This document shows, piece after piece, positions 17,147 to 25,523 of a stretch of 64,000 bases of DNA. Positions within the stretch are counted from its first letter, which is position 1; each line of letters begins with the position of its first letter. Made by a program: the position numbers and the translations under genes. The stretch is taken from NCBI RefSeq assembly GCF_016756615.1, contig NZ_AP023262.1, forward strand, positions 2,791,501 through 2,855,500, read 5' to 3'. The notes beneath the pieces are model-generated. The model searched no databases. It was given only the letters and a program-made list of their open reading frames with translations, and was not told the DNA's origin. This DNA is from Mesorhizobium sp. L-8-3 (lineage in GTDB: Bacteria > Pseudomonadota > Alphaproteobacteria > Rhizobiales > Rhizobiaceae).

Positions 17147-18067
17147 ATGGGTTTTCTGAATTTCACCGCCAGGTCGAGCGCACGAATCCCCAATCCGGCC
17201 TTTTCGGATTTGATCGACGGCTGGTCGATCGAAGTGATGCCGAGAACGGCGGCCAAGATCGACGACTTCAGGGGCATTCTGCCCGCCGGCACCCGGGTGT
17301 ATGTCGCACACCTGGAAGGCACACCGATCGAGGACATGGTTGCGGCCGCAAAGCGGCTCAACGCTGAAGGTTTTCCTGTGATGCCGCACTTCCCGGCTCG
17401 CAGCATCCCCAACGCCTACACCTTGGAAGACTGGATCCAGCGCTACCGCGGTGAAGCCGACGTGAAGCAAGCACTGCTGCTGGGCGGCGGCGCATCGACG
17501 CCTTCAGGTATTTTCGACAGTTCGATCCAGCTTATCGAGAGTGGATTGTTCGACCGTCATGGCTTCACGCATCTGCATGTTGCCGGCCACCCGGAAGGCA
17601 ACCGCGACATAGATTCCGACGGGTCGACGGCAAATGTGGATAGGGCCTTGTTCTGGAAAGAGGATTTTTCAACCCGGACCGATGCGGAAATGGCCATATT
17701 GACGCAGTTCGCTTTCGACGGACGCTCCGTGGCGACCTGGGCGGAGCGAATTCAGGCGGCCGGCGTCACACTACCGATCCATGTCGGCATTGCCGGGCCT
17801 GCCAAGCTGCAGACGCTGATCAAATACGCAATCTCCTGCGGCGTAGGGCCCTCGCTGAAGGTGCTGCAGAAGCGAGCCCTTGATGTCACCCGGCTTCTGC
17901 TTCCATATGAACCGACAGAGGTCGTCGCTGACCTGGCGAATTACACTGCCCGCAACCCAGGCGGTCTGATCCGGAAACTTCATGTCTTCCCGCTGGGCGG
18001 CATCAAGAAGAGTGCTGAATGGATGGGAAACCACGCCCCAGCCGAGAATGACACCGTCTTCGCCTGA
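17147..18067 (+). CDS. Methylenetetrahydrofolate reductase-like protein
   Basis: The 306-residue protein resembles the MetF TIM-barrel family: IEVMPRTAAKIDDF near the start, GTRVYVAHLEGTPIEDMVAAAKRL, HFPARSIP, QALLLGGGAS and FTHLHVAGHPEGN. The family interconverts 5-methyl- and 5,10-methylene-THF; here the oxidative direction would regenerate methylene-THF from the O-demethylase product. ATG 17147 has AGGAGG 6 bases upstream; ATG 17141 abuts the site and is less likely. LigM-associated MetF enzymes of sphingomonads are a known precedent. It is monocistronic under the cluster operator. Confidence 0.8.
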   Translation: MGFLNFTARSSARIPNPAFSDLIDGWSIEVMPRTAAKIDDFRGILPAGTRVYVAHLEGTPIEDMVAAAKRLNAEGFPVMPHFPARSIPNAYTLEDWIQRYRGEADVKQALLLGGGASTPSGIFDSSIQLIESGLFDRHGFTHLHVAGHPEGNRDIDSDGSTANVDRALFWKEDFSTRTDAEMAILTQFAFDGRSVATWAERIQAAGVTLPIHVGIAGPAKLQTLIKYAISCGVGPSLKVLQKRALDVTRLLLPYEPTEVVADLANYTARNPGGLIRKLHVFPLGGIKKSAEWMGNHAPAENDTVFA

Positions 18068-18156
18068 GCCAGGGACACAAAACCACAGGCGCGATTACGG
18101 ACGTGCTCCAACTCTCGGGTAAGGCCATTTTCTCCCGGCGTGAGCAAACCGCGTCG

Positions 18157-19077
18157 TCATTTCCCCGCCAGTATATCCCGGATCAGCCGCTGGCAGCGGT
18201 CGGCCATGAAGTCGAGCAGCAGGCGCACCTTCGGGTCCTGCAGCTTCTTGTGTGGATAGACGGCGGCGAACTGCACCGGCGTCGGCGGGGTCTCCTCCAG
18301 GATCACCTTCAGGCGCCGGTCGCGGATGAAGGGCTCCACCTCGAAGCGGGGCTTGTTGACGATGCCGCGCCCGGCGAGCGCCCAGCCCGTGAGAACGTCG
18401 CCGTCGTCGGAATCGAAGGGGCCATGCACCTCGAATTTCGCCGGGCCGCCCGGCGTCCTCAGCGTCCAATAGAACTCCTTCGATCCGGGAAAGCGCAGCA
18501 TGAGGCAGTCATGCTTCTTCGAGATCAGCTCTATGGGGTCGGAAGGCACGCCGCGTGCTTCCAGATATTTGGGTGAAGCGACCAGCACGCGCTCGCATTC
18601 CATGATGCCGCGCATCCTGAGGCTGGAATCCTCGATCACGCCCAACCGGAAAGCCACGTCGATGCCCTCCTTGAGGATGTCGACATTGTGGTCGGAAAGC
18701 CGAAGCCTGACCTCGATATCGGGATATTTGTCGTGGAAGTCGGGAATGCCCGAGGCGATGAAACGGCGGCCGAGGCCGAGGGGAGCGGTGACGCGGATCG
18801 CGCCGCGCGGCTGGCCCGACAGGGCGCTGACCGCGGCTTCCGCCTCGACGATCGCCTCCAGCACCTGCTTGGCGCCGGAATAGAAAACCGTGCCGTGCTC
18901 GGTCGGCATCAATTGCCGCGTGGTACGGTTGAAGAGGCGCACGCCGAGATGTTTCTCCAGCTCCTTGATGCGGTTGGAGGCGACCGCCGGCGATATGCGC
19001 ATGTCGCGGCCGGCGGCCGAGAGATTGCCAAGTTCCACGACGCGGACAAAGACGGCGATGTTGTCGAGATAGGCCAT
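18157..19077 (-). CDS. LysR-family transcriptional regulator
   Basis: The 306-residue protein starts with a LysR winged helix (FVRVVELGNLSAAGRDMRISPAVASNRIKELEKHLG) followed by the periplasmic-binding-like effector domain (AIRVTAPLGLGRRFIASGIPDFHDKYPDI). It is transcribed divergently from puuD across a 136-bp gap that contains a long T-rich stretch, the usual place for a LysR site. It probably controls urate/guanine catabolism. The effector is unknown. Confidence 0.88.
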   Translation of the reverse strand: MAYLDNIAVFVRVVELGNLSAAGRDMRISPAVASNRIKELEKHLGVRLFNRTTRQLMPTEHGTVFYSGAKQVLEAIVEAEAAVSALSGQPRGAIRVTAPLGLGRRFIASGIPDFHDKYPDIEVRLRLSDHNVDILKEGIDVAFRLGVIEDSSLRMRGIMECERVLVASPKYLEARGVPSDPIELISKKHDCLMLRFPGSKEFYWTLRTPGGPAKFEVHGPFDSDDGDVLTGWALAGRGIVNKPRFEVEPFIRDRRLKVILEETPPTPVQFAAVYPHKKLQDPKVRLLLDFMADRCQRLIRDILAGK

Positions 19078-19213
19078 GTGTTCCCGGCTGCGTTTCGCGT
19101 GCCGGCAAGGTAGTATTTTTTATTTTTTTTTGAAAGTCATCGCGCAGCTTCGGTCTTTCCGTTTGCGGCACGGCACGTAAAGTCCTGAAATCGAGCGAGG
19201 TGAGGACCAACGC

Positions 19214-20434
19214 ATGCTGGATCTGGCGATCTTCTGGGACTGGCTGAGTTTCGGCGTGCGCTGGCTGCATGTCGTCACCGGCATCGCCTGGATCGGCTCG
19301 TCCTTCTATTTCGTGGCGCTCGATCTCGGCCTGCGCAGGCGTCCCGACCTTCCGGTGGGCGCCTATGGCGAAGAGTGGCAGGTGCATGGCGGCGGCTTCT
19401 ACCACATCCAGAAATATCTGGTCGCGCCGGCCAACATGCCCGAGCATCTGACCTGGTTCAAATGGGAAGCCTATTCCACCTGGATGACCGGCTTCGCGCT
19501 GCTCTGCGTGGTCTACTACGCCGGCGCTGACCTCTTCCTCATCGACCGCAATGTTCTCGATGTCTCGGCCCCGGTGGCGATCGGCATTTCGATGGCCTCG
19601 ATCGCGGTTGGCTGGATAGTCTACGACCTCCTGTGCAAGTCGCCGCTCGGCAAGAGCGATACCGGCCTGATGCTGTGCCTCTTCGTGGTGCTGGTATTCA
19701 TGAGCTGGGGCTATACGCAGCTCTTCACCGGGCGCGCGGCCTTCCTGCATCTGGGCGCCTTCACCGCCACCATCATGTCGGCGAACGTCTTCTTCATCAT
19801 CATCCCGAACCAGAAAAAGGTGGTGGCCGACCTGATCGCCGGCCGCAAGCCCGACCCCGCGCTCGGCGCCCAGGCCAAGCAGCGCTCGCTGCACAACAAC
19901 TACCTGACGCTGCCCGTCCTGTTCCTGATGCTGTCGAACCATTATCCGCTGGCGTTCGGCACGCAGTACAACTGGGTGATCGCGTCGCTGGTGTTCATCA
20001 TCGGCGTGCTGATCCGGCACTATTTCAACACGACCCACGCGCGGAAGGGCGACCCGCTGTGGACCTGGATTGCCGCCGGCGTGCTTTTCATCGTCATCAT
20101 CTGGCTCTCGACCGTGCCGAAGGTGCTGACCGGCGAGCCGAAGGCGGCGGCCGTCAACGCGGTCTACACCGCCTCGGCCCATTTCCCCGCGGTGCGCGAC
20201 ACGGTGATGGGCCGTTGCGCCATGTGCCATGCGGTCGAGCCCTCCTATGAAGGCATCTATCATGCGCCGAAGGGCGTGGTGCTCGACAGCGACGCCGCGA
20301 TCGCCGACCATGCCCGCGAGATATATCTGCAGGCGGGGCGCAGCCATGCCATGCCTCCGGGTAACGTGACCCAGATCACGCCCCAGGAGCGCGACCTTCT
20401 GGTCGCCTGGTTCGAGGAAGCACGGAAGAAGTAG
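19214..20434 (+). CDS. puuD: Urate hydroxylase PuuD with C-terminal cytochrome c domain
   Basis: The 406-residue protein has an N-terminal multi-helix membrane domain beginning with FGVRWLHVVTGIAWIGSSFYF and a C-terminal cytochrome c domain whose haem site is C335-A-M-C338-H339. PuuD oxidises urate to 5-hydroxyisourate at the inner membrane, passing electrons to the respiratory chain instead of producing peroxide. It follows LysR divergently and precedes guaD, and belongs with the xdh genes at the start of the window. Length and architecture are normal for the family. Confidence 0.93.
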   Translation: MLDLAIFWDWLSFGVRWLHVVTGIAWIGSSFYFVALDLGLRRRPDLPVGAYGEEWQVHGGGFYHIQKYLVAPANMPEHLTWFKWEAYSTWMTGFALLCVVYYAGADLFLIDRNVLDVSAPVAIGISMASIAVGWIVYDLLCKSPLGKSDTGLMLCLFVVLVFMSWGYTQLFTGRAAFLHLGAFTATIMSANVFFIIIPNQKKVVADLIAGRKPDPALGAQAKQRSLHNNYLTLPVLFLMLSNHYPLAFGTQYNWVIASLVFIIGVLIRHYFNTTHARKGDPLWTWIAAGVLFIVIIWLSTVPKVLTGEPKAAAVNAVYTASAHFPAVRDTVMGRCAMCHAVEPSYEGIYHAPKGVVLDSDAAIADHAREIYLQAGRSHAMPPGNVTQITPQERDLLVAWFEEARKK

Positions 20435-20469
20435 AAGGCTCGGAGAACGCCCCTGATCCGCCTGCCTGA

Positions 20470-20535
20470 CCTTCCTCCGGCTGCCGGAGGAAGGCCAAAC
20501 GGCCACGCCGATTTCCTCCCCAAACATGGGGAGAC
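20470..20535. repeat. Palindromic intergenic repeat between puuD and guaD
   Basis: CCTTCCTCCGG (20470-20480) and CCGGAGGAAGG (20484-20494) form a perfect 11-bp stem with a 3-base loop. A second, shorter hairpin with CCTCCCC and GGGGAG arms follows within 40 bp. The pair resembles the other CTCCCC-type repeats of this window and could act as an mRNA hairpin between the genes. Confidence 0.7.
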
Positions 20536-20575
20536 GGGCCAGGCCCGAACCGAACGGAAAGATTGCGAGCCTGTC

Positions 20576-21898
20576 ATGACCACGACCCTCATCCGCGGAC
20601 GCACACTGAGCTTCCACCGCTGGCCCGACAGCATCGACGATATTGCCGCTTACCGTTACGAGGAGGATGGCGCGGTGCTGGTGCGTGACGGCAAGATCGT
20701 GGCGTCGGGCGCCTATGTTGATGTCACGGCCGAGGCCGGACCTGACGTCGAAACGGTCGACCATCGGCCGCATCTGCTGCTGCCGGGTTTCATCGACTGC
20801 CACGTCCACATGCCGCAGATGCAGATCATCGCCTCCTACGGTGCCGAGCTGCTCGACTGGCTGAATACCTATACGTTCCCGGAAGAGACCAAGTTCCGTA
20901 ACGCCCAGCACGGCCGCCGCATCGCCCGGCTGTTCCTCGACGAGATGGTCCGCCAGGGCACGACAAGCGTGGTCGCCTTCTGCTCGGTGCACAAGGAATC
21001 CGCCGAGGCCTTTTTCGCCGAGTCGCACGACCGCGACATGCTCAACATCGCCGGCAAGGTGATGATGGACCGCAACGCGCCCGAAGGGGTCCTCGACACG
21101 CCGCAGTCCGGCTATGACGACACCAAGGCGCTGATCGATGCCTGGCACGGGCGCGGCCGGCAGCATTACGCGATCACGCCGCGTTTCGCGATCACCTCGT
21201 CGCCCGAGCAGATGGAGATGGCGCAGGCGTTGATGCGCGAGCACCCCGATCTCCATATGCAGACCCATCTGTCGGAGAACCACGCCGAGATCGCCTTCAC
21301 CCAGGAGCTTTATCCCTGGTCGACCGACTATACCGACGTCTATGAACGCTACGGCCTGCTCGGCAAGAGAAGCCTGTTCGGCCACTGCATCCACCTGTCG
21401 GAGCGCGAAGCGGACGCGCTTTCGGCCAGCGGTTCGGTTGCCGTGTTCTGTCCGACGTCGAACCTCTTCCTCGGCTCGGGCCTGTTCGACTATCAGCGTT
21501 TCCGGCAACGCGAGAACCCGCTGCGGATCGCAGCCGCGACCGATGTCGGCGGCGGCACCAACTATTCCATGCTTCGCACCATGGACGAGGCCTACAAGGT
21601 CATCGCGCTCAACGGCGAGAAGCTCAATCCTTTCGCTTCCTTCTGGCAGGTCACGAGGGGCAATGCCGAGGCGCTGTCGCTGGCCGACAGGATCGGTACG
21701 CTGGAGCCAGGCACGGATGCCGACCTCGTGGTGCTCGACGCGCGCGCGACGCCGGTCATGCGGCTGAGGATGGAGACGGTCTCCTCGCTTGCCGAGGAAC
21801 TGTTCCTGCTCCAGACGCTGGGCGACGACCGTGCGATCGCGGAAGTCTATGTCTCGGGCAGGGCGGCAAAGACGACGATGGTCACGGTCGACCCCTGA
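20576..21898 (+). CDS. guaD: Guanine deaminase
   Basis: The 440-residue amidohydrolase has the metal-binding PGFIDCHVHMPQ motif, followed by SYGAELLDWLNTYTFPEE, which is characteristic of GuaD. Further metal ligands are in QTHLSENHAEI and FGHCIHLSE, and the late catalytic aspartate lies in AATDVGGGTNYSML. The enzyme deaminates guanine to xanthine, the substrate of xanthine dehydrogenase. It completes a guanine-to-hydroxyisourate pathway with xdhABC and puuD. Confidence 0.95.
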   Translation: MTTTLIRGRTLSFHRWPDSIDDIAAYRYEEDGAVLVRDGKIVASGAYVDVTAEAGPDVETVDHRPHLLLPGFIDCHVHMPQMQIIASYGAELLDWLNTYTFPEETKFRNAQHGRRIARLFLDEMVRQGTTSVVAFCSVHKESAEAFFAESHDRDMLNIAGKVMMDRNAPEGVLDTPQSGYDDTKALIDAWHGRGRQHYAITPRFAITSSPEQMEMAQALMREHPDLHMQTHLSENHAEIAFTQELYPWSTDYTDVYERYGLLGKRSLFGHCIHLSEREADALSASGSVAVFCPTSNLFLGSGLFDYQRFRQRENPLRIAAATDVGGGTNYSMLRTMDEAYKVIALNGEKLNPFASFWQVTRGNAEALSLADRIGTLEPGTDADLVVLDARATPVMRLRMETVSSLAEELFLLQTLGDDRAIAEVYVSGRAAKTTMVTVDP

Positions 21899-22030
21899 TT
21901 GGGGGCAATGAGCGGAGAAAATCGGCCTCCTGCTGTTGACCCGGCGTCGCGTTCGCGCCAAGCCGTCAGGACACAGACGCGCTACAGCATCGGCCCAAAT
22001 CGTGCACGTGGCGCTCCAATGGAGGGAGAC

Positions 22031-22534
22031 ATGGCGGCCGCGGACGACATCAGGAAAATCGCTGAGCAGGAGGCCAGCCTTGTCTTCGAGAGCTTCGACG
22101 AAGCGACGGCCTTCGCCATCGGTTCGCTGGTCCGCGACGCGGGGCTCGCCGGCAAGCTGCCCATCGTGGTCGACATCAGGACCTGGGACCGTCCGCTGTT
22201 CTACGCCGCACTTCCCGGCTCGACCGACTCAAACCGGAACTGGGCGCGGCGGAAGCACAATGTCGTCAGGATGTTCCTGAAGAGCAGCTATCGCATGGTG
22301 CTTGAAAAGTCCCGACCCGACCGGACCTTTCCGGTCGGCGAGGGGCTGGACCCAGCCGACTATGTGCTCGCGGGCGGCGGTTTCCCCGTGACGGTCAAAG
22401 GCGTCGGCGTCGTCGGCGCAATCTGCGTGTCGGGCCTGCCCGAACGGCAGGACCATGAGGTGATCGTCGCCGCGCTGTGCAAGCATTTCGGGCTGGATGC
22501 GGCCGCTCTGGCGCTCGGGCCGGTGGAAAATTGA
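22031..22534 (+). CDS. UPF0303 / HbpS-like (GlcG-related) small protein
   Basis: The 167-residue protein resembles the UPF0303 (YBR137W-like) family of the GlcG/HbpS fold, with FDEATAFAIGSLVRD, LPIVVDIRTWDRPLFYAALPGS and a C-terminal GGFPVTVKGVGVVGAICVSGLP. Members are small alpha/beta proteins, some linked to haem binding or degradation; a specific reaction is not established. ATG 22031 follows GGAGGGA; ATG 22019 is an in-frame alternative. It lies after guaD and may be co-transcribed with it. Confidence 0.78.
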   Translation: MAAADDIRKIAEQEASLVFESFDEATAFAIGSLVRDAGLAGKLPIVVDIRTWDRPLFYAALPGSTDSNRNWARRKHNVVRMFLKSSYRMVLEKSRPDRTFPVGEGLDPADYVLAGGGFPVTVKGVGVVGAICVSGLPERQDHEVIVAALCKHFGLDAAALALGPVEN

Positions 22535-22567
22535 GCTGTTGCGCTGCCCCTTATCCGGCTGCCCGTC

Positions 22568-22750
22568 CTCCGCAGCAGCTGCGCTGCAGCTGCGGAGGGT
22601 GGACCGTCACCTTCTCCCCGCAAGCGGGGAGAAGAACGATGTCCGCTATCTTGCAACTAGTCGTCTAGGTTGCAAAGCGGGCGCCGTCGTCGATGAAAGC
22701 GACCTTCTCCCCGCTTGCGGGGAGAAGGTGCCGGCAGGCGGATGAGGGGC
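22568..22750. repeat. Cluster of palindromic intergenic repeats
   Basis: Three hairpins fill the gap before the glycerate kinase gene: CTCCGCAGC/GCTGCGGAG (22568-22576, 22589-22597); CTTCTCCCCGC/GCGGGGAGAAG (22611-22621, 22624-22634); and CCTTCTCCCCGC/GCGGGGAGAAGG (22703-22714, 22717-22728). The last is followed by the tail TGCCGGCAGGCGGATGAGG seen in related form inside xdhC. This is the standard form of the dispersed repeat family here. Confidence 0.85.
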
Positions 22751-22801
22751 AGTGCGACGTCGAATGACAAGATCCGCATGGACTGGAGGACGGTCGAACT
22801 C

Positions 22802-24079
22802 ATGAGCATCGATCCGAGGGAACTCCTCACTTCCATCTTCCGTGCGGCCGTCGCAGCGGCCGATCCCGAACTGACCATCCGCAAACACCTCCCGCAAAAG
22901 CCGAAGGGACGCACGATCGTCATCGGCGCGGGCAAGGGGTCGGCCCAGATGGCGGCCGCCTTCGAGAAGGCCTGGGATGGGCCGCTGGAAGGGTTGGTGG
23001 TGACCCGCTACGGCTATGGCGCGCCATGCCGGCGGATCGAGGTGATCGAGGCGGCACATCCCGTGCCTGACGAAGCCGGGCTCGGTGCCGCCCGTCGCCT
23101 GCTGGACAAGGTGAGCGGCCTGACGTCGGACGACCTCGTCGTCGCGCTGGTCTCCGGCGGTGGATCGGCCTTGCTTCCCGCGCCGCCCGACGGCCTCACA
23201 CTCGCCGACGAGATCGCGGTCAACCAGGCGCTGCTTGCCTCCGGCGCGCCGATCGCGGCGATGAACACGGTGCGCAAGCATGTCTCGCTGATCAAAGGCG
23301 GGCGGCTTGCGGCGGCTGCGTTCCCGGCGCGCGTCGTCTCGTTGGTAGTTTCGGACATACCGGGAGACCATCCGGCCCTCGTGGCGTCAGGGCCGACCGT
23401 GCCCGACGCGGCGAGCCGCGCCGACGCGCTGCGCATCGTCGAAACCTACGGCATGAACCTTCCGGAGGCGGTGATGGCGCATTTGAAATCAGCCGCCGCC
23501 GATGCGCCTGCGCCCGCCGATGCCAGGTTCTCGCGCAACGAGGTGCATGTCATCGCCTCGGCGGCGGTCTCGCTTGAGGCAGCAGCCGCAGAGGCCCGGC
23601 GCCATGGGATGGAGGCCGTCATTCTCTCCGATTCCATCGAAGGCGAGGCACGCGACGTGGGCTCGGTCCATGCGGCCCTCGCCCGCGAGGTGGCGACGCG
23701 GGACCGTCCGTTCAACAAGCCGGTGCTGATCCTGTCAGGCGGGGAGACGACCGTCACCTTACGGGCCAAGGGCAAGGGCGGCCGCAACAGCGAGTTCCTG
23801 CTTTCCTTCGCCATCGGGATCGACGGCGTCGCGGGCATCCATGCGCTCGCCGCCGACACCGACGGCATCGACGGATCGGAGGACAATGCCGGCGCCTTCG
23901 CCGACGGCGGCAGCGTGTCGCGCATGCGGGCTCATGGCGTCGATGCCAAGGCCATGCTGGCGGGCAACGATGCCTGGACTGCCTTCAATGCCACGAGCGA
24001 TCTGTTCGTGCCGGGCCCGACCGGCACGAACGTGAATGATCTCAGGGCGATCTTGATTGGAGAACCGGCGGCCTTCTGA
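22802..24079 (+). CDS. Glycerate 2-kinase / MOFRL-family protein (TtuD-like)
   Basis: The 425-residue protein belongs to the DUF4147-MOFRL family: VIGAGKGSAQMAAAFEKAW, ALVSGGGSALLPAP and VVSDIPGDHPALVASGPT in the N-terminal domain, GGETTVTLRAKGKGGRNSEFLL and the MOFRL region ADTDGIDGSEDNAGAF at the end. Members phosphorylate glycerate to 2-phosphoglycerate; older annotations call them hydroxypyruvate reductase. In this purine setting it could use glycerate from glyoxylate metabolism. ATG 22802 is chosen from the family start; GGAGGA lies 12 bases upstream. ATG 22778 is an alternative. Confidence 0.85.
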   Translation: MSIDPRELLTSIFRAAVAAADPELTIRKHLPQKPKGRTIVIGAGKGSAQMAAAFEKAWDGPLEGLVVTRYGYGAPCRRIEVIEAAHPVPDEAGLGAARRLLDKVSGLTSDDLVVALVSGGGSALLPAPPDGLTLADEIAVNQALLASGAPIAAMNTVRKHVSLIKGGRLAAAAFPARVVSLVVSDIPGDHPALVASGPTVPDAASRADALRIVETYGMNLPEAVMAHLKSAAADAPAPADARFSRNEVHVIASAAVSLEAAAAEARRHGMEAVILSDSIEGEARDVGSVHAALAREVATRDRPFNKPVLILSGGETTVTLRAKGKGGRNSEFLLSFAIGIDGVAGIHALAADTDGIDGSEDNAGAFADGGSVSRMRAHGVDAKAMLAGNDAWTAFNATSDLFVPGPTGTNVNDLRAILIGEPAAF

Positions 24080-24099
24080 CCGCCGATCCGTGGTAGCGG

Positions 24100-25485
24100 C
24101 TACACCTCGTGGAGGTAGAGGTGGTAGTCGAGCTCGCTCACGGTGCGCGCGACGCGCAGATACTCGGCTTCCTTGATTGCCGTGAAGGTGCGGTGCAGGT
24201 CGTCGCCCAGCGCCTGCCTCAGGAAAGCCGAGGCCTTGGCGGCCTCGATCGCGGTTCGCCAGTCTCCCGGCATCGCGCCCTTGGATGATGCCGCCTCATA
24301 GCCGTTGCCTGTGGTCTCGGGGCCAGGATCGAGCTTCTCCTCCAGCCCCTTGGCGATGCCGGCCAGGACGGTGGCGGCGACGAGATACGGGTTCGCGTCG
24401 ACGCCGGAAGGACGATGCTCGATGCGGCGGTTCTTCGCATCGCCGGCCGGCACGCGCAGCGCCACCGAACGGTTGTTGACGCCCCAGGTCGGCGCGACCG
24501 GCGCATAGGATTGCGAGACAAAGCGGCGCCAGGAATTGGCGTGCGGGGCGAAGACGAGCATCGATTCGCCCATGGTTTCGGCAAGGCCGCCAAGCGCGTG
24601 GAGCAACTGCGGCGACCAGCTTCCTTCCTGCTTTTCGGTGAAGATATTGGCTCCGGCGTCGTCGAGCAGCGAGACGTGGAAATGCATGCCGGAGCCGGCA
24701 TATTTCTCGATCGGCTTGGCCATGAAACAGGCGGTCACGCCGTGGCGTCGCGCCTGCGCCCGCACCAGGCGCTTCAGCATCAGCAGGTCGTCGGCCGCGC
24801 GCATGACATCCTTGCGGTAATCCAGCGTCAGCTCGTACTGGCCCGGCGCATATTCGGAGATGACCGTCTCGGCCGGAATGCCCTGCACCTTGGCGGCCGC
24901 GTAGATGTCGGAGAAAAGCGGCTCCATGCCGTGCAGATGATCGACCGAATAGACTTCGGTCTTGCCGCTGTGCCTGCCGTCGACGACGGCGCGTGCCGGC
25001 TGGACGCGGCCCTCGCCGTCGCGTTCGTTGGCGAGCAGGAAGAACTCCAGCTCGAAGGCGCCGGCCGGATGCAAGCCGCGCCGGGCGAACGCTTCGACCT
25101 GTCGGGCAAGCGCATGGCGCGGATCCGAAGTCATCGGCTGGCCGTCGAGATGATACATCGACATCAGGAGCTGGCCGCGTGCGGGGCTGGTGCCGTGGAG
25201 CGGCACAAGCGTGCCTGAGATGGGCCAGGCGCGCAGGTCGCCATCGCCCGAATCCCAGATCAGGCCGGTCTCGTGGACGTCTTCGCCGGTGATGTCGAGG
25301 CCGAGGATCGATATCGGCAAATGCCGGCCGTTTTTGCAGAGGCCTTCCAACTCGTGGCGCCGGATGATCTTGCCCCGGCCGACACCGTTGGCATCGGTGA
25401 GCACGATATCGAAAGCCTCGATCTCGGGATGGGCATCGAGAAACGCCTGGGCCTCGTCGATCGTCGATCCGGACGGTGAAGTCAT
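24100..25485 (-). CDS. Glutamine synthetase-family ligase (gamma-glutamylamide synthetase-like)
   Basis: The 461-residue protein has the glutamine synthetase fold: a beta-grasp N-terminus (IVLTDANGVGRGKII), GAFELEFFLL, the metal/ATP segment GSGMHFHVSLLDDAG, and NNRSVALRVPAGDAKNRRIEHRPSGVDANPYLVAA. Sequence style fits PuuA-like gamma-glutamylputrescine synthetases rather than GlnA, which lacks such an N-terminus and carries an adenylylation site. A class III aminotransferase is encoded 38 bp upstream on the same strand, suggesting polyamine or amino-compound use. The exact amine is unknown. Confidence 0.85.
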   Translation of the reverse strand: MTSPSGSTIDEAQAFLDAHPEIEAFDIVLTDANGVGRGKIIRRHELEGLCKNGRHLPISILGLDITGEDVHETGLIWDSGDGDLRAWPISGTLVPLHGTSPARGQLLMSMYHLDGQPMTSDPRHALARQVEAFARRGLHPAGAFELEFFLLANERDGEGRVQPARAVVDGRHSGKTEVYSVDHLHGMEPLFSDIYAAAKVQGIPAETVISEYAPGQYELTLDYRKDVMRAADDLLMLKRLVRAQARRHGVTACFMAKPIEKYAGSGMHFHVSLLDDAGANIFTEKQEGSWSPQLLHALGGLAETMGESMLVFAPHANSWRRFVSQSYAPVAPTWGVNNRSVALRVPAGDAKNRRIEHRPSGVDANPYLVAATVLAGIAKGLEEKLDPGPETTGNGYEAASSKGAMPGDWRTAIEAAKASAFLRQALGDDLHRTFTAIKEAEYLRVARTVSELDYHLYLHEV

Positions 25486-25523
25486 GGAAAGCCTTTAAGC
25501 AACTGGAATACGGCGCGCTTGTC

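Noticed and set aside
18509..21961. Leftward 1150-codon open frame
   Set aside because: Lies opposite puuD and guaD and partly out of frame over the LysR gene. The composition is that of antisense shadow, despite its length.
22568..22750. CRISPR-like array from repeated GGGGAGAAG units
   Set aside because: Units are palindromes with unequal spacing and no uniform spacers; they match the dispersed intergenic repeat family.
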